From Guadua angustifolia (taxonomy: Eukaryota > Streptophyta > Magnoliopsida > Poales > Poaceae), in contig CM070502.1 of the NCBI GenBank assembly GCA_036346375.1, positions 72,990,224 to 73,054,223 of the forward strand: a stretch of DNA of 64,000 nucleotides, read 5' to 3'. This document shows positions 35,376-46,810 of the stretch, piece after piece. The stretch's first letter is position 1. Each line of letters starts with the position of its first letter. The notes below the pieces were generated by a model, which made no database searches, was not told where the DNA came from, and saw nothing but the letters and a program-made list of their open reading frames with translations. The translations under genes were made by a program, and so were the position numbers.

Positions 35376-35624
35376 CTCCTCTGTATCAAAATATAAGGCG
35401 CGCACGCATTTCAAGATTCAAACTTTAAAATCTTTGACTAATGATTTGTCAAACTATATAAAGATTTTATGATATAAAAGTGGTACCATTGAATTTGTAT
35501 TTGAAAGCACTTTGTAATGATAGTGATTTATGAATGATATTGGATAATAGAAATCAAGGATCAAAATATAGTTTAGGAGACCGTGCTAAATTAAACTCCG
35601 CCTTATATTTTGAAACGGAGGGAG
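35376..35624. mobile_element. Stowaway (Tc1/Mariner) MITE
   Basis: The 249-bp element has the terminal form ctcctctgtatcaaaatata at the left and tatattttgaaacggaggga at the right, the inverted CTCCCTCCGTTTCAAAATATA ends of Stowaway elements. It is flanked by TA (35374-35375 and 35625-35626). There is no coding capacity. Confidence 0.9.
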
Positions 35625-35626
35625 TA

Positions 35627-36741
35627 TCTTCCACTTCTTGGAGATGAATGGACCCTCTTAATAATATTAGATGCAAAGGTATGGTTACACGGGAACTTGA
35701 TTAGACATAATACTTTGTATGCCAAATTATTATAGTGAAGAGTAGCGAACAAAATGAACTTGGGCATAAATACATATATATTATGGGAACTGAGCCTTAC
35801 TTTTCTAATACCCATCACATTTGGCCAAGTCATGCATGTATTTCAACGACGCTTGGCTTTCGTTTTTGTCGTTCTCATTCAGCATCTTACTAATTAAATG
35901 CAACGATCGAGATAAAAAAAAGCGTTTTATTTGCTGCTCTGGAAAATTAGGCATAACACTCCATCAAGCTCTCTCTGTCCCTCACACTTATCACACCCAA
36001 TCCAATAATTGGATCACCATTTATTTAGTTGATCAATCACGACAAACATTGGAGTCTTGTTACATCAATATAAATACACTAGATAGTACTATTCTTGTTA
36101 TCTAATTAGAGATAAGACACCATGGGCCAATAGATTATACATGTATGCCCATAATGGCAGACATAATAAAGTGGAGCTAGTCTCTCTAATCATCTCCAGT
36201 ACCCTTTAACTGGAGCTTTCATCATTTGGACATGCACAAACCCAAGCCAGGGCTCATCTATAATGCAAATGGATCAGCCAAGCTTAGCTCTCTGGCAAGA
36301 GGATCTGTACTATGGATCTAGCATTGAAATTCCTAGTTTTTTTTTTAACCTTCAAAAGCTGTTTTGAGTACTGCTTTCCTCAGGATCGAGGACTCGGGAA
36401 TCATCTATTTCCCTTTTTATTTTTTGTCTTGTTGCTCTTTTGTGCGCGCACTATAGTTCTTGGAAATAATCCATGGAGAACTGCTTCTATGCTCTCCTAA
36501 AAGAAATTGTGCTGACCTTGTACTTAGGACGATAATTATAGGAGTAGTAGAGGGTTTGATTGATATGTAATGAACAATTATTAAATCAGTGACCATATGT
36601 AAAGTCAGTCCATTTTACACCTCGAGCTATGAAAAAAAAAGTCCAAATAACCCTAAAATTATAAAACCAGTTATTTAACATTCTCATCTTCTAATACCAG
36701 ACTAAATTACACCCTAGGGCGGTTTTTCTTAGTTGTTTTGC

Positions 36742-36742
<1 letters not shown>
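35627..36742. other. Intergenic region, nothing recognised
   Basis: AT-rich sequence with short open frames (35821-36105 and 36312-36500 plus) that lack domains and splice context. Confidence 0.5.

Positions 36743-36787
<45 letters not shown>
36743..36787. repeat. (CT)n(TA)n compound microsatellite
   Basis: About 16 CT units followed directly by about 8 TA units. Confidence 0.95.
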
Positions 36788-36788
<1 letters not shown>

Positions 36789-36789
36789 A

Positions 36790-37060
36790 AAATTGATTCA
36801 GAATTTTTGAAACTTTTTTGTATAATTTTAAGACAATACTTATACTCCCATAAGTATTTCAGATCATGACCACACTTGTACGATTTTATAAAATTCTGGC
36901 AATGTCACTATCTCAATTAAGGGTTGTCTAATTTTGATTTTTCTGAGATATCTAATTATGTTCAATTCATTCGGAAATTTTTTTGTTTGATCCCAATGGT
37001 TTACAGATGTCTCCATAAAAGTTTCAGATAATGATCAAACCTGCATATTTTTATAAAAAT
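36790..37060. repeat. Diverged direct duplication
   Basis: Two related blocks: one around 36856-36915 (cccataagtatttcagatca, then acgattttataaaattctgg) and one around 37010-37065 (tccataaaagtttcagataa, then atatttttataaaaatctga). They lie just left of the first fold-back repeat and may belong to the same element. Confidence 0.5.
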
Positions 37061-37064
37061 CTGA

Positions 37065-37338
37065 CAATATTATTGCTTTTTTATTTTCTAAATATACTAA
37101 ATGCTTTAAAATTTCCCTAAGACTTTTTGAGAATATTCTAGAGGTGGGTTAGGTTTAATTAAATTTTCTATTAATTTGGTTGAGTCTTTTATTTGTATTC
37201 TGAAGTTCAAAATCATGCAAGAATAAATTTTGGAGAAAATTTAATTAAACCATAATCCACCTCCAGAATGTTCCAAAAGGCCCTAGAGAAATTTGAAAGC
37301 ATTTAATACATTTAGAAAATAAAAAACAATAGCAATTT
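37065..37338. repeat. Fold-back inverted repeat 1
   Basis: The arm 37065-37177 (attgctttttta, then ctagaggtgggttagg, then tttaattaaattttc) is the imperfect reverse complement of 37221-37338. The loop is about 43 bp and the arms about 115 bp. No coding sequence is present. A transcript through it would form a long hairpin. Confidence 0.8.
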
Positions 37339-37495
37339 GAAAACATAAATAACACTGTCAGGTCCACAGCAAGTCCTGCACTCGTGCCACCCTGCAGCAC
37401 CTGCTGCGTACGGGGAATATTATAGGATTGTGCCACGATGCTTGGTGCTTCCACTGTGCTGGCGACTTATATATGGCGACATATCCTATGCATAT

Positions 37496-37834
37496 AGGCT
37501 TTTCGTGTACACATCGTGCACACCAACTAAGAAAAGTCATGAAGAATTCGAAAAAAATTGTAGATGTACTTCATAGATTACTCTACCTATATATGAAGTT
37601 TCAAGATCAAATTCATTATATATCGAGAGTTTAAAAAAAGAGAAAATTCTGACAAGTTTAAACTTTTTAAACTTGTCCGAATTTTTTCTTTTTTGTAACT
37701 CTTGATATATAATGTATTTGAACCTACAATTTTATACATAGGTAGAGTAATCTATGAAGTATATCTACAATTTTTTTCAGAATTTTTCATGACTTTTTTT
37801 TAGTTGGTGTGCACGGTGTGTACACGGAAAACCT
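37496..37834. repeat. Fold-back inverted repeat 2 (near-perfect palindrome)
   Basis: Arms of about 167 bp meet at a 3-base loop: gacaagtttaaa (37651-37662), ctt, tttaaacttgtc (37666-37677). The outer ends are aggcttttcgtgtacac and gtgtacacggaaaacct. Inside are paired stretches such as gtagatgtacttcatagatt and its inverted form. It has the shape of a fold-back MITE. A related single arm lies at 29231-29350. Confidence 0.85.
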
Positions 37835-38053
37835 GTGTGTACATAATATGTTGCCCTTATATATTGCTATACAGGGGCACGATAGGTGACACGTTTCACC
37901 TGTCATGCCTTCTATGGTGGGGAAAAGGCTATTTTTACAAAAATTGACATGGAGGTTATGGGAGAAAATACCCTAAGAGCCAAAAAAAAATATATGAAAA
38001 ACTCGGGATCCAAGGGAGAAAAAGGAGAGAGCACTGCGGCCTTTGTGGGAGCC
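37835..38053. other. Flank between fold-back and Mutator-like element
   Basis: No gene is recognised. An A-rich tract and short open frames only. Confidence 0.5.
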
Positions 38054-38062
38054 GATATACTA

Positions 38063-38300
38063 GGAATTTTTTTAAAATAATAAATTTTTTAAAAACAATT
38101 ACAAAAATAATATGCCGAAAAAATGGTAGAAATACTCGTCTGTCGCTATTTGGAATTGACATACGTCTTAGTTGCAATTTGAATTTGCGACAGAGACTTA
38201 GTCACAATTTGAATTTATGATGAGACTTAATCGCAATTTGAAATTGCATGTAAACTCTGTCATAAGTCCTCTCGTCATAAATTGGAATTGCGATGAATAC
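38063..38300. repeat. Left terminal inverted repeat of MULE
   Basis: It pairs with 46556-46810. The outer 95 bp match well; the inner part is a mosaic of gtcgcaattt / gaattgcgac words. Confidence 0.8.
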
Positions 38301-38429
38301 TAGATGATTGGTTTACTAATTCATTGATTTAGAATTTGCAAAAAAAAAATGTCTAATCGTCGACAAATATTATAAGATATTCAGTGTAGTCGCAAACTTA
38401 AATTCAAATCTGATTCCCGATAATGTCAA

Positions 38430-38990
38430 ATTTGTGATCATTGAAGTCTTTTCGGCTATCCTTTAAACTTCTTATCTAAATGCTATTATTACATAAACTA
38501 GTTCGAAACACTCTCCACCACATGTACTACCATAATATGGAAAAAATTCTATTTGTAACTAGCTCAGATATAAATAACGCCGCAAAACAGTCTTCATGAA
38601 TTAGTCGCGTAGAAAACTACACTCACTTAAGAATTTTCGACGGCTTGTAGAATAACTCGTCTAAATGACATTATTAGGGAAATTAGTTCATGAACACTCT
38701 CCATCATATATACTACCATAATCTGGAAAAATATTCTATTTACAACTTCCTTAGTGTATAAGTATCGCTGCTGCAAACAGCCTTCATGAATTAGTCGCGT
38801 AGAAAACTACACTCACTTAAGACTTTTGGACGGCTTGTAGAATAACTCGTCTAAATGACATTATTAGGGAAATTAGTTCATGAACACTCTCCATCATATG
38901 TACTACCATAATCTGGAAAAATATTCTATTTACAACTTCCTTAGTGTATAAATATCGCTGCTGCAAACAGCCTTCATGAATTAGTCGACA
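38430..38990. repeat. 190-bp tandem repeat near the left end of MULE
   Basis: The word catgaattagtcg occurs at 38595, 38785 and 38975, exactly 190 bp apart. The last two full units are nearly identical (gcgtagaaaactacactcac, then acggcttgtagaataactcg). A more diverged unit precedes them. Confidence 0.88.
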
Positions 38991-39154
38991 ACAACTCATG
39001 TTATGAACACTTAAATTATTTGTTGAACATATATAAGGGCACATACACGGAAAGTTCAGATGATAAAATAAGCAATAGATTAGATTATATTACATGGGCA
39101 TTACAACAAGGTGTGAAATTGTTTGATTTAACTAACTAACGAAAGCATCGTTTG

Positions 39155-40526
39155 TTATGGTGGAACAAATGATCGTTCGCCTTTTCGGGTATAGCAGAAT
39201 GATGTCCCACATTTTCTGCATATTACTTGACCCGTGTTTAATTTGCGATTTGTCCTCGGACATCGCTCAATCCCTACTATGAAAGAACTCCATGGGGATC
39301 CGCAGTTCTCCCAGCTGTCGCCGAATGGGTGGCCTATGCCGTACGTCTCGGGTGTGTAAGACATAATTTTTTGGTCTTTTTATGTGGATTTGCCTCCCAT
39401 ATGGGCATGTCATCCCGATTCGGCGTCCCCTATGTTAATACCACCGGGTTCCGGTTGGTCTCGCGAACGTCAAGGATTTGTTATGCGTCATGCGGACCGG
39501 CCTACCGCTTCCCTTGTCCTTCTTGTTCGAGAGGAGGAACCCTCTTGCACCTCCGTGTGTTGGTGTTGGCGGAGGCATGCGGACGACGCTGCCTGCTTCG
39601 CTCGCACTCCACTATATGGTGCGGGAGGTGTGTGTTGGGCTTATCCTTGACAACCTAAGCGTGCCCGCAGATCAATGCAAGATGCCCACTTTGGTCGTTG
39701 AATAACACCGTGAGGCGCACTCGGGTCCGGCTTTTCAGGCGGTAGTGGCACCACGGAGAGGGTTGCTCCCCCCAGTTATCCCATGCAGGAAGCATGAGAT
39801 GTGGGTGGTACGTCTCCGGGTCCACCCAGTTGAAGTACCAGCACCATTCATCCTCGGCCAAGGGGCACCGGTAGAATCTCCGGTCCGCTAGATCATCGTG
39901 GCAGGTATCAACCACTGCCTGCAGGCCATGTTCGCAAACGTCGGGGCTTTCGGGTGGCCCTGGAGGAGGTTTCTCCTTTGACTTGAGCAAATTCGCAAGT
40001 TTCCTTTTGAACTCTGTAATGCGATGAACTGGTTTAGAACTACTACTTTGTGAGTTTAACATGAGTATGTCGCATGAAACTCACCGATTGGTTGGCCCCT
40101 TGATCACCGGCCCTAAGCTCGTCGATCTAGAAAAGGACATATCTGGCGGCCTCCCACCGGGTGAAGTTCTCGGCCAAGCGGGGTAGGCGTCGTGGCGCTT
40201 GGAGAGAAATTGTGAGTCCCGTCGTTTACCGTCGATCCATTGGAAGAAGCAACACCGGTCCTTGTATCGAGAAAAGAAAGAACGATGCATGAGATGGTAG
40301 TGTTACTCAGATTGTGTGGACACCAAGAGGTTTACCTTGTAGGTGCAAACCACAACAAGAGTGAGCGCGGTGGCCGTCTCTCCATGAGTAGATTGCATCA
40401 TCTTCGCCAGAGGTTGCAAATGATTTGGGTCTGGGGCAACTTCGCAGAACTTCGCGCCGACGCCATCGCATCCGGATATTCGGGCGGGATGACTTCGCTT
40501 TCAAGAGGCGACGTGAGAAACGACAT
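39155..40526 (-). pseudogene. GRF zinc-finger protein carried by MULE, broken
   Basis: The minus strand shows ATG at 40526 (MSFLTSPLESEVIPPEYPD), a first half-finger with RCCFFQWIDGKR (about 40230-40270), a donor gtgagt near 40080, and then a frame at 40062-39655 with CEHGLQAVVDTC and RRFYRCPLAEDEWCWYFNWVD. This pattern (R-x-F-Y-x-C ... C-x-F-F-x-W) is the GRF zinc finger, a nucleic-acid-binding fold found in topoisomerase III and NEIL3 and also in many transposon-associated plant proteins. A later piece at 39364-39155 has CRKCGTSFCYTRKGE. Frames do not join cleanly. Its presence inside the MULE suggests it is part of the element's cargo; its role there is unknown. Confidence 0.6.
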
Positions 40527-40671
40527 TGTGCCCTAATTTGTGTAGATTCAGCTGATGTTTATTACTGGTTTGGCTGTGTTGGATGTCTACCCCTCGGCCT
40601 TGTTTTATAGTGGTGGAGAGGGGTTACTCCACACAATTACAGCACTTGTCCATTTTGATAGCGTGCCATCC

Positions 40672-41050
40672 TCTGTGAAAAGCTGCACGACGTGTCACCC
40701 ATCATCAAAGTTGCACGACCTGTCACCCTTTGTCAAAGGCTGCACGATGTGTCACCCTCTGTCAAAGGTCGCATTTAATCACCCTCTATCAAAGGCTGCA
40801 CGACTTGTCACCCATCATCAAAGCCGCCGACGACTGTCACCCTCTGTCAAAGGTCGCACGATGTGTCTCTCACAAAGGTCGCGACGACTGTCACCCATCA
40901 TCAAAGTCAAGACGACTGTCACCCTCTGTCAAAGGTCGCACGATGTGTCACCCTCTCACAAAGGTCGCGACGACTGTCACCCTCTGTCAAAGGCTGCACG
41001 ATGTGTCACCCTCTACCAAAAGCTACACGACCTGTCACCCTCTGTCGGCA
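40672..41050. repeat. Minisatellite inside MULE, about 30-36 bp units
   Basis: Roughly eleven units built from ctgtcaaaggtcgcacga, tgtgtcaccctc and catcatcaaag variants. Both length and order vary, giving in-frame His-Pro-Leu-Ser-Lys repeats on the plus strand that I consider incidental. Confidence 0.88.
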
Positions 41051-41536
41051 TGAGATGGGTAGTGCTGTGTCGCTTGGTGGTCTGCAGAGTATTGTCGAAT
41101 CACTTTGAGAAAGTTGAAAGTAGCCTGCTGTCACATCGCATTGCGAAGGCTGTGGTGTGCGTCGTCTATTCGTGCACTCTGAGACGTGCGTGCTAATGTT
41201 GACGGGGTGCGAGAGGGAGTTTGCAGAAATGGGGAATTTGAGCTCAGAATAATAGAACATAATATAAGGAAATAAAGTACGATGCATAAGTTTGCTACAT
41301 AATGTGACAAAGAAATTATGTACAGCACATCTAGTGCGAAAGAAAAGACCTAACTACGACGCGGAGCTACTCCTCGGGTGGTCCCAGGCCTCCTACGGCG
41401 CTGCACATGCCCAGAGGGGTACGTTAGCTGGTCAGGTCTCATCCACTGTACTCCTAGCAGTCAGTCTTGGTGCTTTGGAGGAGTAGCGAAGACGTCGGGC
41501 GATGGGTGGCTCGGACCGGGCGCCTCGGCGAGCTGC

Positions 41537-44507
41537 TGTAGGGTCGAGGATGCGCCTAGAGGGGGGGTGAATAGGCGTTTTACGAAATTCGATCGCTCAC
41601 TAAACAATTCGCTCTAATCAACCCCAATGTCAAAACCTAGTCAAATATATATGCGGAAGCGATAAATAGGTTTTGACAATTAAAGCCTAAATCAACTAGG
41701 CTCACTAGTGCACTAACTAAATTTAAGTCTCTACACTAGAATTGCTAAATTGAACAATCAATTAATACTAAGCAATTCTAATACATTCAAGCAATTGTTA
41801 AGTATGCAAAAGGTAAATACTTGAATGTAAAGAGACAAGGGACAACCGATGTTTTTCCGTGGTGTTCGGAGACTTGCCGGTCTCCCCTAGTCCACGTTGA
41901 GGCAAGCCCATACTTGGACCGGCTCCCGCTCGAGCACCCGCCTCTTTCCACTAGTCGTGTTTTTTCACGCTCGCGCGTAGGCTCAACCCGAACCTTCACA
42001 AACTTGCTGGGGCTTCTCACACCTTGAGAGCTCCCGCGCACGACGCCTACGCCGTCTAGGAGTCGGCAACCTCCAAGAGTAACAAGCCGCTCCTTCGCTT
42101 GAACCTCACCAAGCACAACGAATGCGCTCCCGGTGATCACCAAGTGCAACACATGCACAAGGCCTCCCTCAAGTGCAACACATGCACAAGAGGCTCTCAA
42201 ATCACTTCCTAATTGCAACACATGCAATTAGTCTCACTCTTAAGCTCAAGAGGCAAATGGAGAAGAGCAACACATGCACACAACTCCTACACACAGCAAC
42301 AACACCAGCAACTCTTGCCCCAAGCCCCCCAAGGAGGTATTTATAGCCCTCACCAAGAAAACTAGCCGTTTGGGGGCAAAATGGGCGAACTTCAAAGAAA
42401 TGCGGTACTCACGCCCTCTAAGGCAGTGAGTACACTAGAGTCTCAACGGTCGGCCCTAACGGCCATATTTTAGACTACCGCCTCTAAGGGCCAGAGTACC
42501 GCTTCATCGAGCGGTAGTGCCGGCCTCGACACTTCAAAAACATACAAGATCGCCAAATAGCTATCGGCTTAGGCCCGTAGTAGTACCGCTTCTTCTTGAT
42601 ACTACACGCCCATGCCTCACAGAGTGCTTACCTCGAGGAGAAAATCAGATTCAACTCCAAAATCATTTCTCCGAAAACCGAAACCCATTCTTTGAGCCTC
42701 TAGATGATCAACACATGATCATACACACGCAAAACACATTTGCACCAACTTAGCTCATGCTCAAAGAATTCAAACCAAATCACGAAAACGCATTTCGCAA
42801 CCAACTCAAGAACTATTTGCAAAACGATAGCAAATCAAACTCGAGTTTATGAGATTAATCCCCTAGCCATGTGAAGGTCAACACGAGACCCACTCAACTT
42901 GCCAACACCGTTGCAAGCCCTACTCACATGCTCTCGAATTCGGACTCATAAACCTCAGTTTATTCGCACAACGAACTTGCAAATAACGCAATAAACACAT
43001 TTCATGCTTGAGCACTACTCTTTGCAACACATGCAAAAGTCTAGCTCCAAGCAACACCAAGGTTTTACAAAGATGTTTTACGAAACCAAAACATGAAGCT
43101 TCAACATTTGCAACACATGCAAAAGTGAACTTCACGCAAAAGCCAACGCACTAGCTTATCCTATTTGCAACACATGCAAATCAAAGCATTATGCGAAAAC
43201 CAAATACAACCAAGCATAAGTTTAACCCATTCGCAACACATGCCAAATGGTTAACCCTCATGCAAAAACCAAATCCAATTGGTTTGAGCTCGAGTGAACG
43301 CGAAATGAGATCACCAACACATGATGAAGCTCAAGCTAGGGAACGACCCCTCTTAATAGCACGGCGATAAAACCTTAGACTCAAAGACTACAAAGTCCTT
43401 AGCCTATCTAGTTATACCTTCGCCGCCGCGCGCAAGCAATCCCCTTTGGGGTCTTTATGATCTTCACTTATACTCCCCCGGGATCATCACTCGACTCCTC
43501 TTCGGGATCCACTCTTGACGCCCATCAACTCATGATGCCGTCCTTGTCCCGTTCTCATCATCTCATCCATCTTTGGACCTAACTCAATCACAACTCATAA
43601 AATAGTTAGTCCAAGATGTATGGTTGTCTCAATTATCTCTTGCACTCCATTAACACATAACGGATGCCTCTAGATCAATTGAGCACAACCCTAAATCAAT
43701 AGAAATGATTTAAGTATGTCTTAAGTACAATAATGCAACTCATGCTTTATTATACTTAAGAACTATTCATTTGTCCTCAATTAATCACGGAGCACCATCA
43801 ACACATGATGAAGTGTTCGTTAATGATTAATAAGACAAATGAACTCAATTTAATTTAAATTGATATGAGTATATATTAACTACACAAGTTTTCATATACT
43901 CATGTTGATGAAAAGTAATGATCCATTATATGTAAATTGTATGGAAATGATCATTACTCTAAATCATCAACTAAAGAATACGCCCACATGTATATGTGCA
44001 TAAGTATGATTGACTTGGATATAATATGCACATATTCAATTTGATTGCATTGGAACATATCCTATATTTCCACGAGTATACTTATAGCTAGGCAATTCGA
44101 ATATATACTCAAAGATTTAGTTTCTTTGTCTTGATCCTTATATGTGTCAATAACGAATAGATCAATACAATGAAACTTGCAAGTTAAATTACAAACTCCC
44201 CCTAAGTATGTGCATCCATGTAATATATGGATTAGGAAACATGATGCACGTTTTGTGGTTAATATACTGGGGACATTCATATTTTAACTTGACTCCAAAG
44301 TATGCAACTAATACTAGAATGAATATGCAAACATACCTTGGGTTTTCCATTTTCCAATGCGATGAGACTAATCAAAGATATTCTTAAATAAACAAGTTAG
44401 TCTCGATATAAGATTTGTCATTAATAACAAAATCACATTAATGGATAATCATAATATTAGATTTGTCATTAACACCAAAACCATAACTAATGAAGGTTGA
44501 ACTTACA
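41537..44507. mobile_element. Solo LTR of about 3 kb inserted in the MULE
   Basis: It starts TGTAGGGTCGAGG and ends GGTTGAACTTACA. The 5-bp duplication GCTGC flanks both sides (41532-41536 and 44508-44512), and the MULE coding frame rejoins across it. It contains the phrase gcctagagggggggtgaata, common in grass LTR sequences, and repeated gcaacacatgca words (42140-43240). No internal coding domain is present, so it is a single LTR left after recombination, or an unusually long LTR-like element. Confidence 0.75.
42145..43240. repeat. Dispersed gcaacacatgca motif cluster in solo LTR
   Basis: The word tgcaacacatgca or close variants recurs about ten times (for example 42148, 42178, 42217, 42270, 43024, 43110, 43168, 43230), mostly at irregular distances. 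Confidence 0.75.
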
Positions 44508-45989
44508 GCTGCGAGGGGCCAAGCACCGCACCCGTCGGCTGCTGGGGTGGATCTACAAAGAAGTCCAAGCTGACGTCGCCGAGTAGAGAGTAGTCAACAG
44601 AGGTGCTCGCGCTCTGCTCTGGTGCTACATAGGCCCCTGTTGATGAAGTTGTCTTGTTAGTGCTAACAGTGCGTCCACGTCGTCTATGCTCTCCCTAGCA
44701 AGGTATGATGGCACGTGGCTCTAAATCCAAGTTGCCCACAATCTCCCCATACATTGCATTTGCAACAAAACACGAAGATATGTTTCTATGTGATTGGGCG
44801 GACTCGTAAGCACGCACGTGTGTGGGACAACTATAGAACACTTCCAAAGCGGTATCCCATTTAGGCCGATGACGCATGCACACGCCATTGGCGCCCTCCA
44901 TCGGCATCTAACATCGTGACGTCCGCTGGTCTAACTCAAGAACCTTAAAGGTTCTACGGTTTACACGCCCATGCTTGTCATCGCTTCGAACCTCACTCTT
45001 ATTCTTGTAAATGACACCTTGCCTCACCTCATTCCTATCTGACTACCACGGGAAGTGTTCACCCTCGTTGACCACCAATCTATCGAACTGACATGCATCC
45101 CACTCCGTAGGGATATGCTCTTCGTCGTCTGTGTCGTTACTCAAATTGTCATACTCCTGGCTCTCTGCCTCCATTGAATCAACCAACGATTCAATGTTTT
45201 CTCCCTCGCTCGCCACGCCCTGTGGTTCCTGAACATCTGGATTTGGAATATCGGCTTCCTCATCCCGCACACCTTCGGTTCGGCTACTCTCCCCAACTTC
45301 CTCGCTTCATCACCACCACCTCCTCCTCGCATCGTATGGTCAAGATCGGTTTTCGAAATGCTTGCGCCAACAACACTAATGGCCAACCATTTTCGGTTGC
45401 CAATCTTATGTCTGAGCTCCAAGACTTCGCCCTTCAGTTCTACTAACTCCCAAGACGTGTAATCTCGTCTCCGAGACCCCACTCCGTGCGACTTCAGATC
45501 ATGCAATTCCCTATCCAAGGAGAACATGTTGTACAACCATCATTAACTGCATTACCTACTTAACGCTCACCAAAGACGTGACAAGCCACCATAACACTTG
45601 GGAAATGACTAAGTTCCACCCTTGTGCACCCATCTGCGGAACCCTTCTCCGTAGTGTATTTTAAATTCTACTCGTTCGTCCATACCTGTCAAACATTCCA
45701 TTGATTTTTAATGATGGCACGACAAAACGCTACCACATTTCAACTCTTAATCTACTCATACGACGACATACTCTACACCCGGTATTACGACACGAAATAT
45801 CGTTATATTCTATGATGAATATTTTTGTTACTGCGTAGGTTGGCTGGCGAAATACGCCGACAATTGCTGATCCTGTTAAACTCAAAATCACTAAATCGTT
45901 TTTCTATAAAACTACTGATACAACCGAAATTAACTATTACTAATCCTAATTCGTCCCTTCGTATAGAAATTAACCCTAACCCTAATTTG

Positions 45990-46215
45990 ATTACTACAAT
46001 GAAAATTACAAAAAAATACAACTAACCCTAATTAATTTGATCACTACAATGAAAATTACAACAAATTACAACTAACCCTAATTAATTTGATGATCACTAC
46101 GATAAAAATTACAACAAATTACAACTAACCCTAATTAATTTGATCACTATGATGAAAATTACAACTAACCCTAATTCGTCCATTCATATAAAAATTAACC
46201 CTAACCCTAATTTGA
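45990..46215. repeat. Tandem repeat with ccctaat motif
   Basis: Three to four units of about 55 bp (acaactaaccctaattaatt, then tgatcactacaatgaaaatt). The motif is CCCTAAT, not the plant telomere CCCTAAA. Confidence 0.85.
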
Positions 46216-46369
46216 TCGGTACTATTACTAACCCTAATTCGTCCCTTCGCCTATTTAGAAACAACTACTCCTCTTTCTCTATTTACAAACAACTACTATT
46301 ACTAACTATCGCTCATCAAAATTACAAGACAAAATTTGACAGAAAAATTTACCTTCACTCGCGAAGAAA

Positions 46370-46497
46370 TCCTCCCCCTTCTCCTCTCCCTTCTCTTCCT
46401 CCTCCTCTCCCTTCTCTTCCTCTCCCCTCCCTCCTTCTCTCCTTCTCTCTCTCCCTCTCCCTCTCTCTCTTTCCTCTCCCTCTCTCTCTTTTTTCTT
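46370..46497. repeat. Polypyrimidine tract, 128 bp
   Basis: Nearly unbroken C/T on the plus strand (ctcctctcccttctcttcct and similar). It lies 60 bp inside the right terminal repeat of the MULE. Confidence 0.95.
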
Positions 46498-46555
46498 TAC
46501 GCATGATCGAAGTTTCAAGCGGACCTTAATAAGAATGAGGCCAAGGCCTCGGGCG

Positions 46556-46810
46556 TTAAGTTATATTGCATGTCATAAATTCAATTTATGACTAATCTAC
46601 ATTTATTAGATGTTAGTCGCAATTTGGAATTGCGACAGATCAGATCGTCGCAATTCCAAATTGCGACTAACGGCTATGTCGCAATTCCAACTCGGATCGA
46701 TTGTTTATATCTATTTGGAATTGCGACAGACGGGTATTTCTGTAAATTTTTTTTTCGGCATATTATTTCTGTAATTGTTTTTAAAAAATATATTATTTAA
46801 AAAAAAAATC
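46556..46810. repeat. Right terminal inverted repeat of MULE
   Basis: Pairs with 38063-38300. It contains two 21-bp palindromes in opposite forms, gtcgcaatttggaattgcga(c) at 46616-46636 and gtcgcaattccaaattgcga(c) at 46647-46667, and further half copies at 46678 and 46712. Confidence 0.85.

Larger units (their letters stand above)
41345..45540 (-). pseudogene. MuDR-type transposase remnant, catalytic domain deleted, split by solo LTR
   Basis: The N-terminal part on the minus strand (45270-45043) reads EWDACQFDRLVVNEGEHFPW, and after an in-frame TAG continues NEVRQGVIYKNKSEVRSD and RRTFKVLELDQR. Then comes RPKWDTALEVFYSCPTHV with QSHRNISSCFVANAMYGEIV (44907-44695), matching the region before the DDE core in plant MULE transposases. 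At about 44695 the sequence jumps to a C-terminal-like part (VDYSLLGDVSLDFFVDPP), so the DDE domain and zinc knuckle are missing. The C-terminal frame is cut by the solo LTR after GPSQL and resumes at 41531 with AEAPGPSHPSPDVFATPP. Stops are present at 45049, 44911 and 44695. Confidence 0.72.
38063..46810 (-). mobile_element. Mutator-like element (MULE), 8.7 kb, defective
   Basis: A 9-bp target duplication GATATACTA lies at 38054-38062 and 46811-46819, the length typical of Mutator elements. The ends form long terminal inverted repeats: the left arm (aaaaacaattac, atatgccgaaaaaa, actcgtctgtcgc) matches the reverse complement of 46680-46810. Between them lie, on the minus strand, N- and C-terminal pieces of a MuDR-type transposase and a GRF zinc-finger gene remnant, plus tandem repeats. 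A solo LTR (41537-44507) was inserted later. The catalytic transposase domain is missing, so it could move only with help from elsewhere. Confidence 0.88.

Noticed and set aside
40555..41196. 213-residue plus-strand frame
   Set aside because: It is produced by the minisatellite at 40672-41050; no domain, and it runs opposite to the MULE genes.
45990..46215. Interstitial telomere repeat
   Set aside because: The motif is CCCTAAT within a 55-bp unit, not tandem CCCTAAA.
46306..46518. Arg/Glu-rich minus-strand frame
   Set aside because: It is translation of the polypyrimidine tract.
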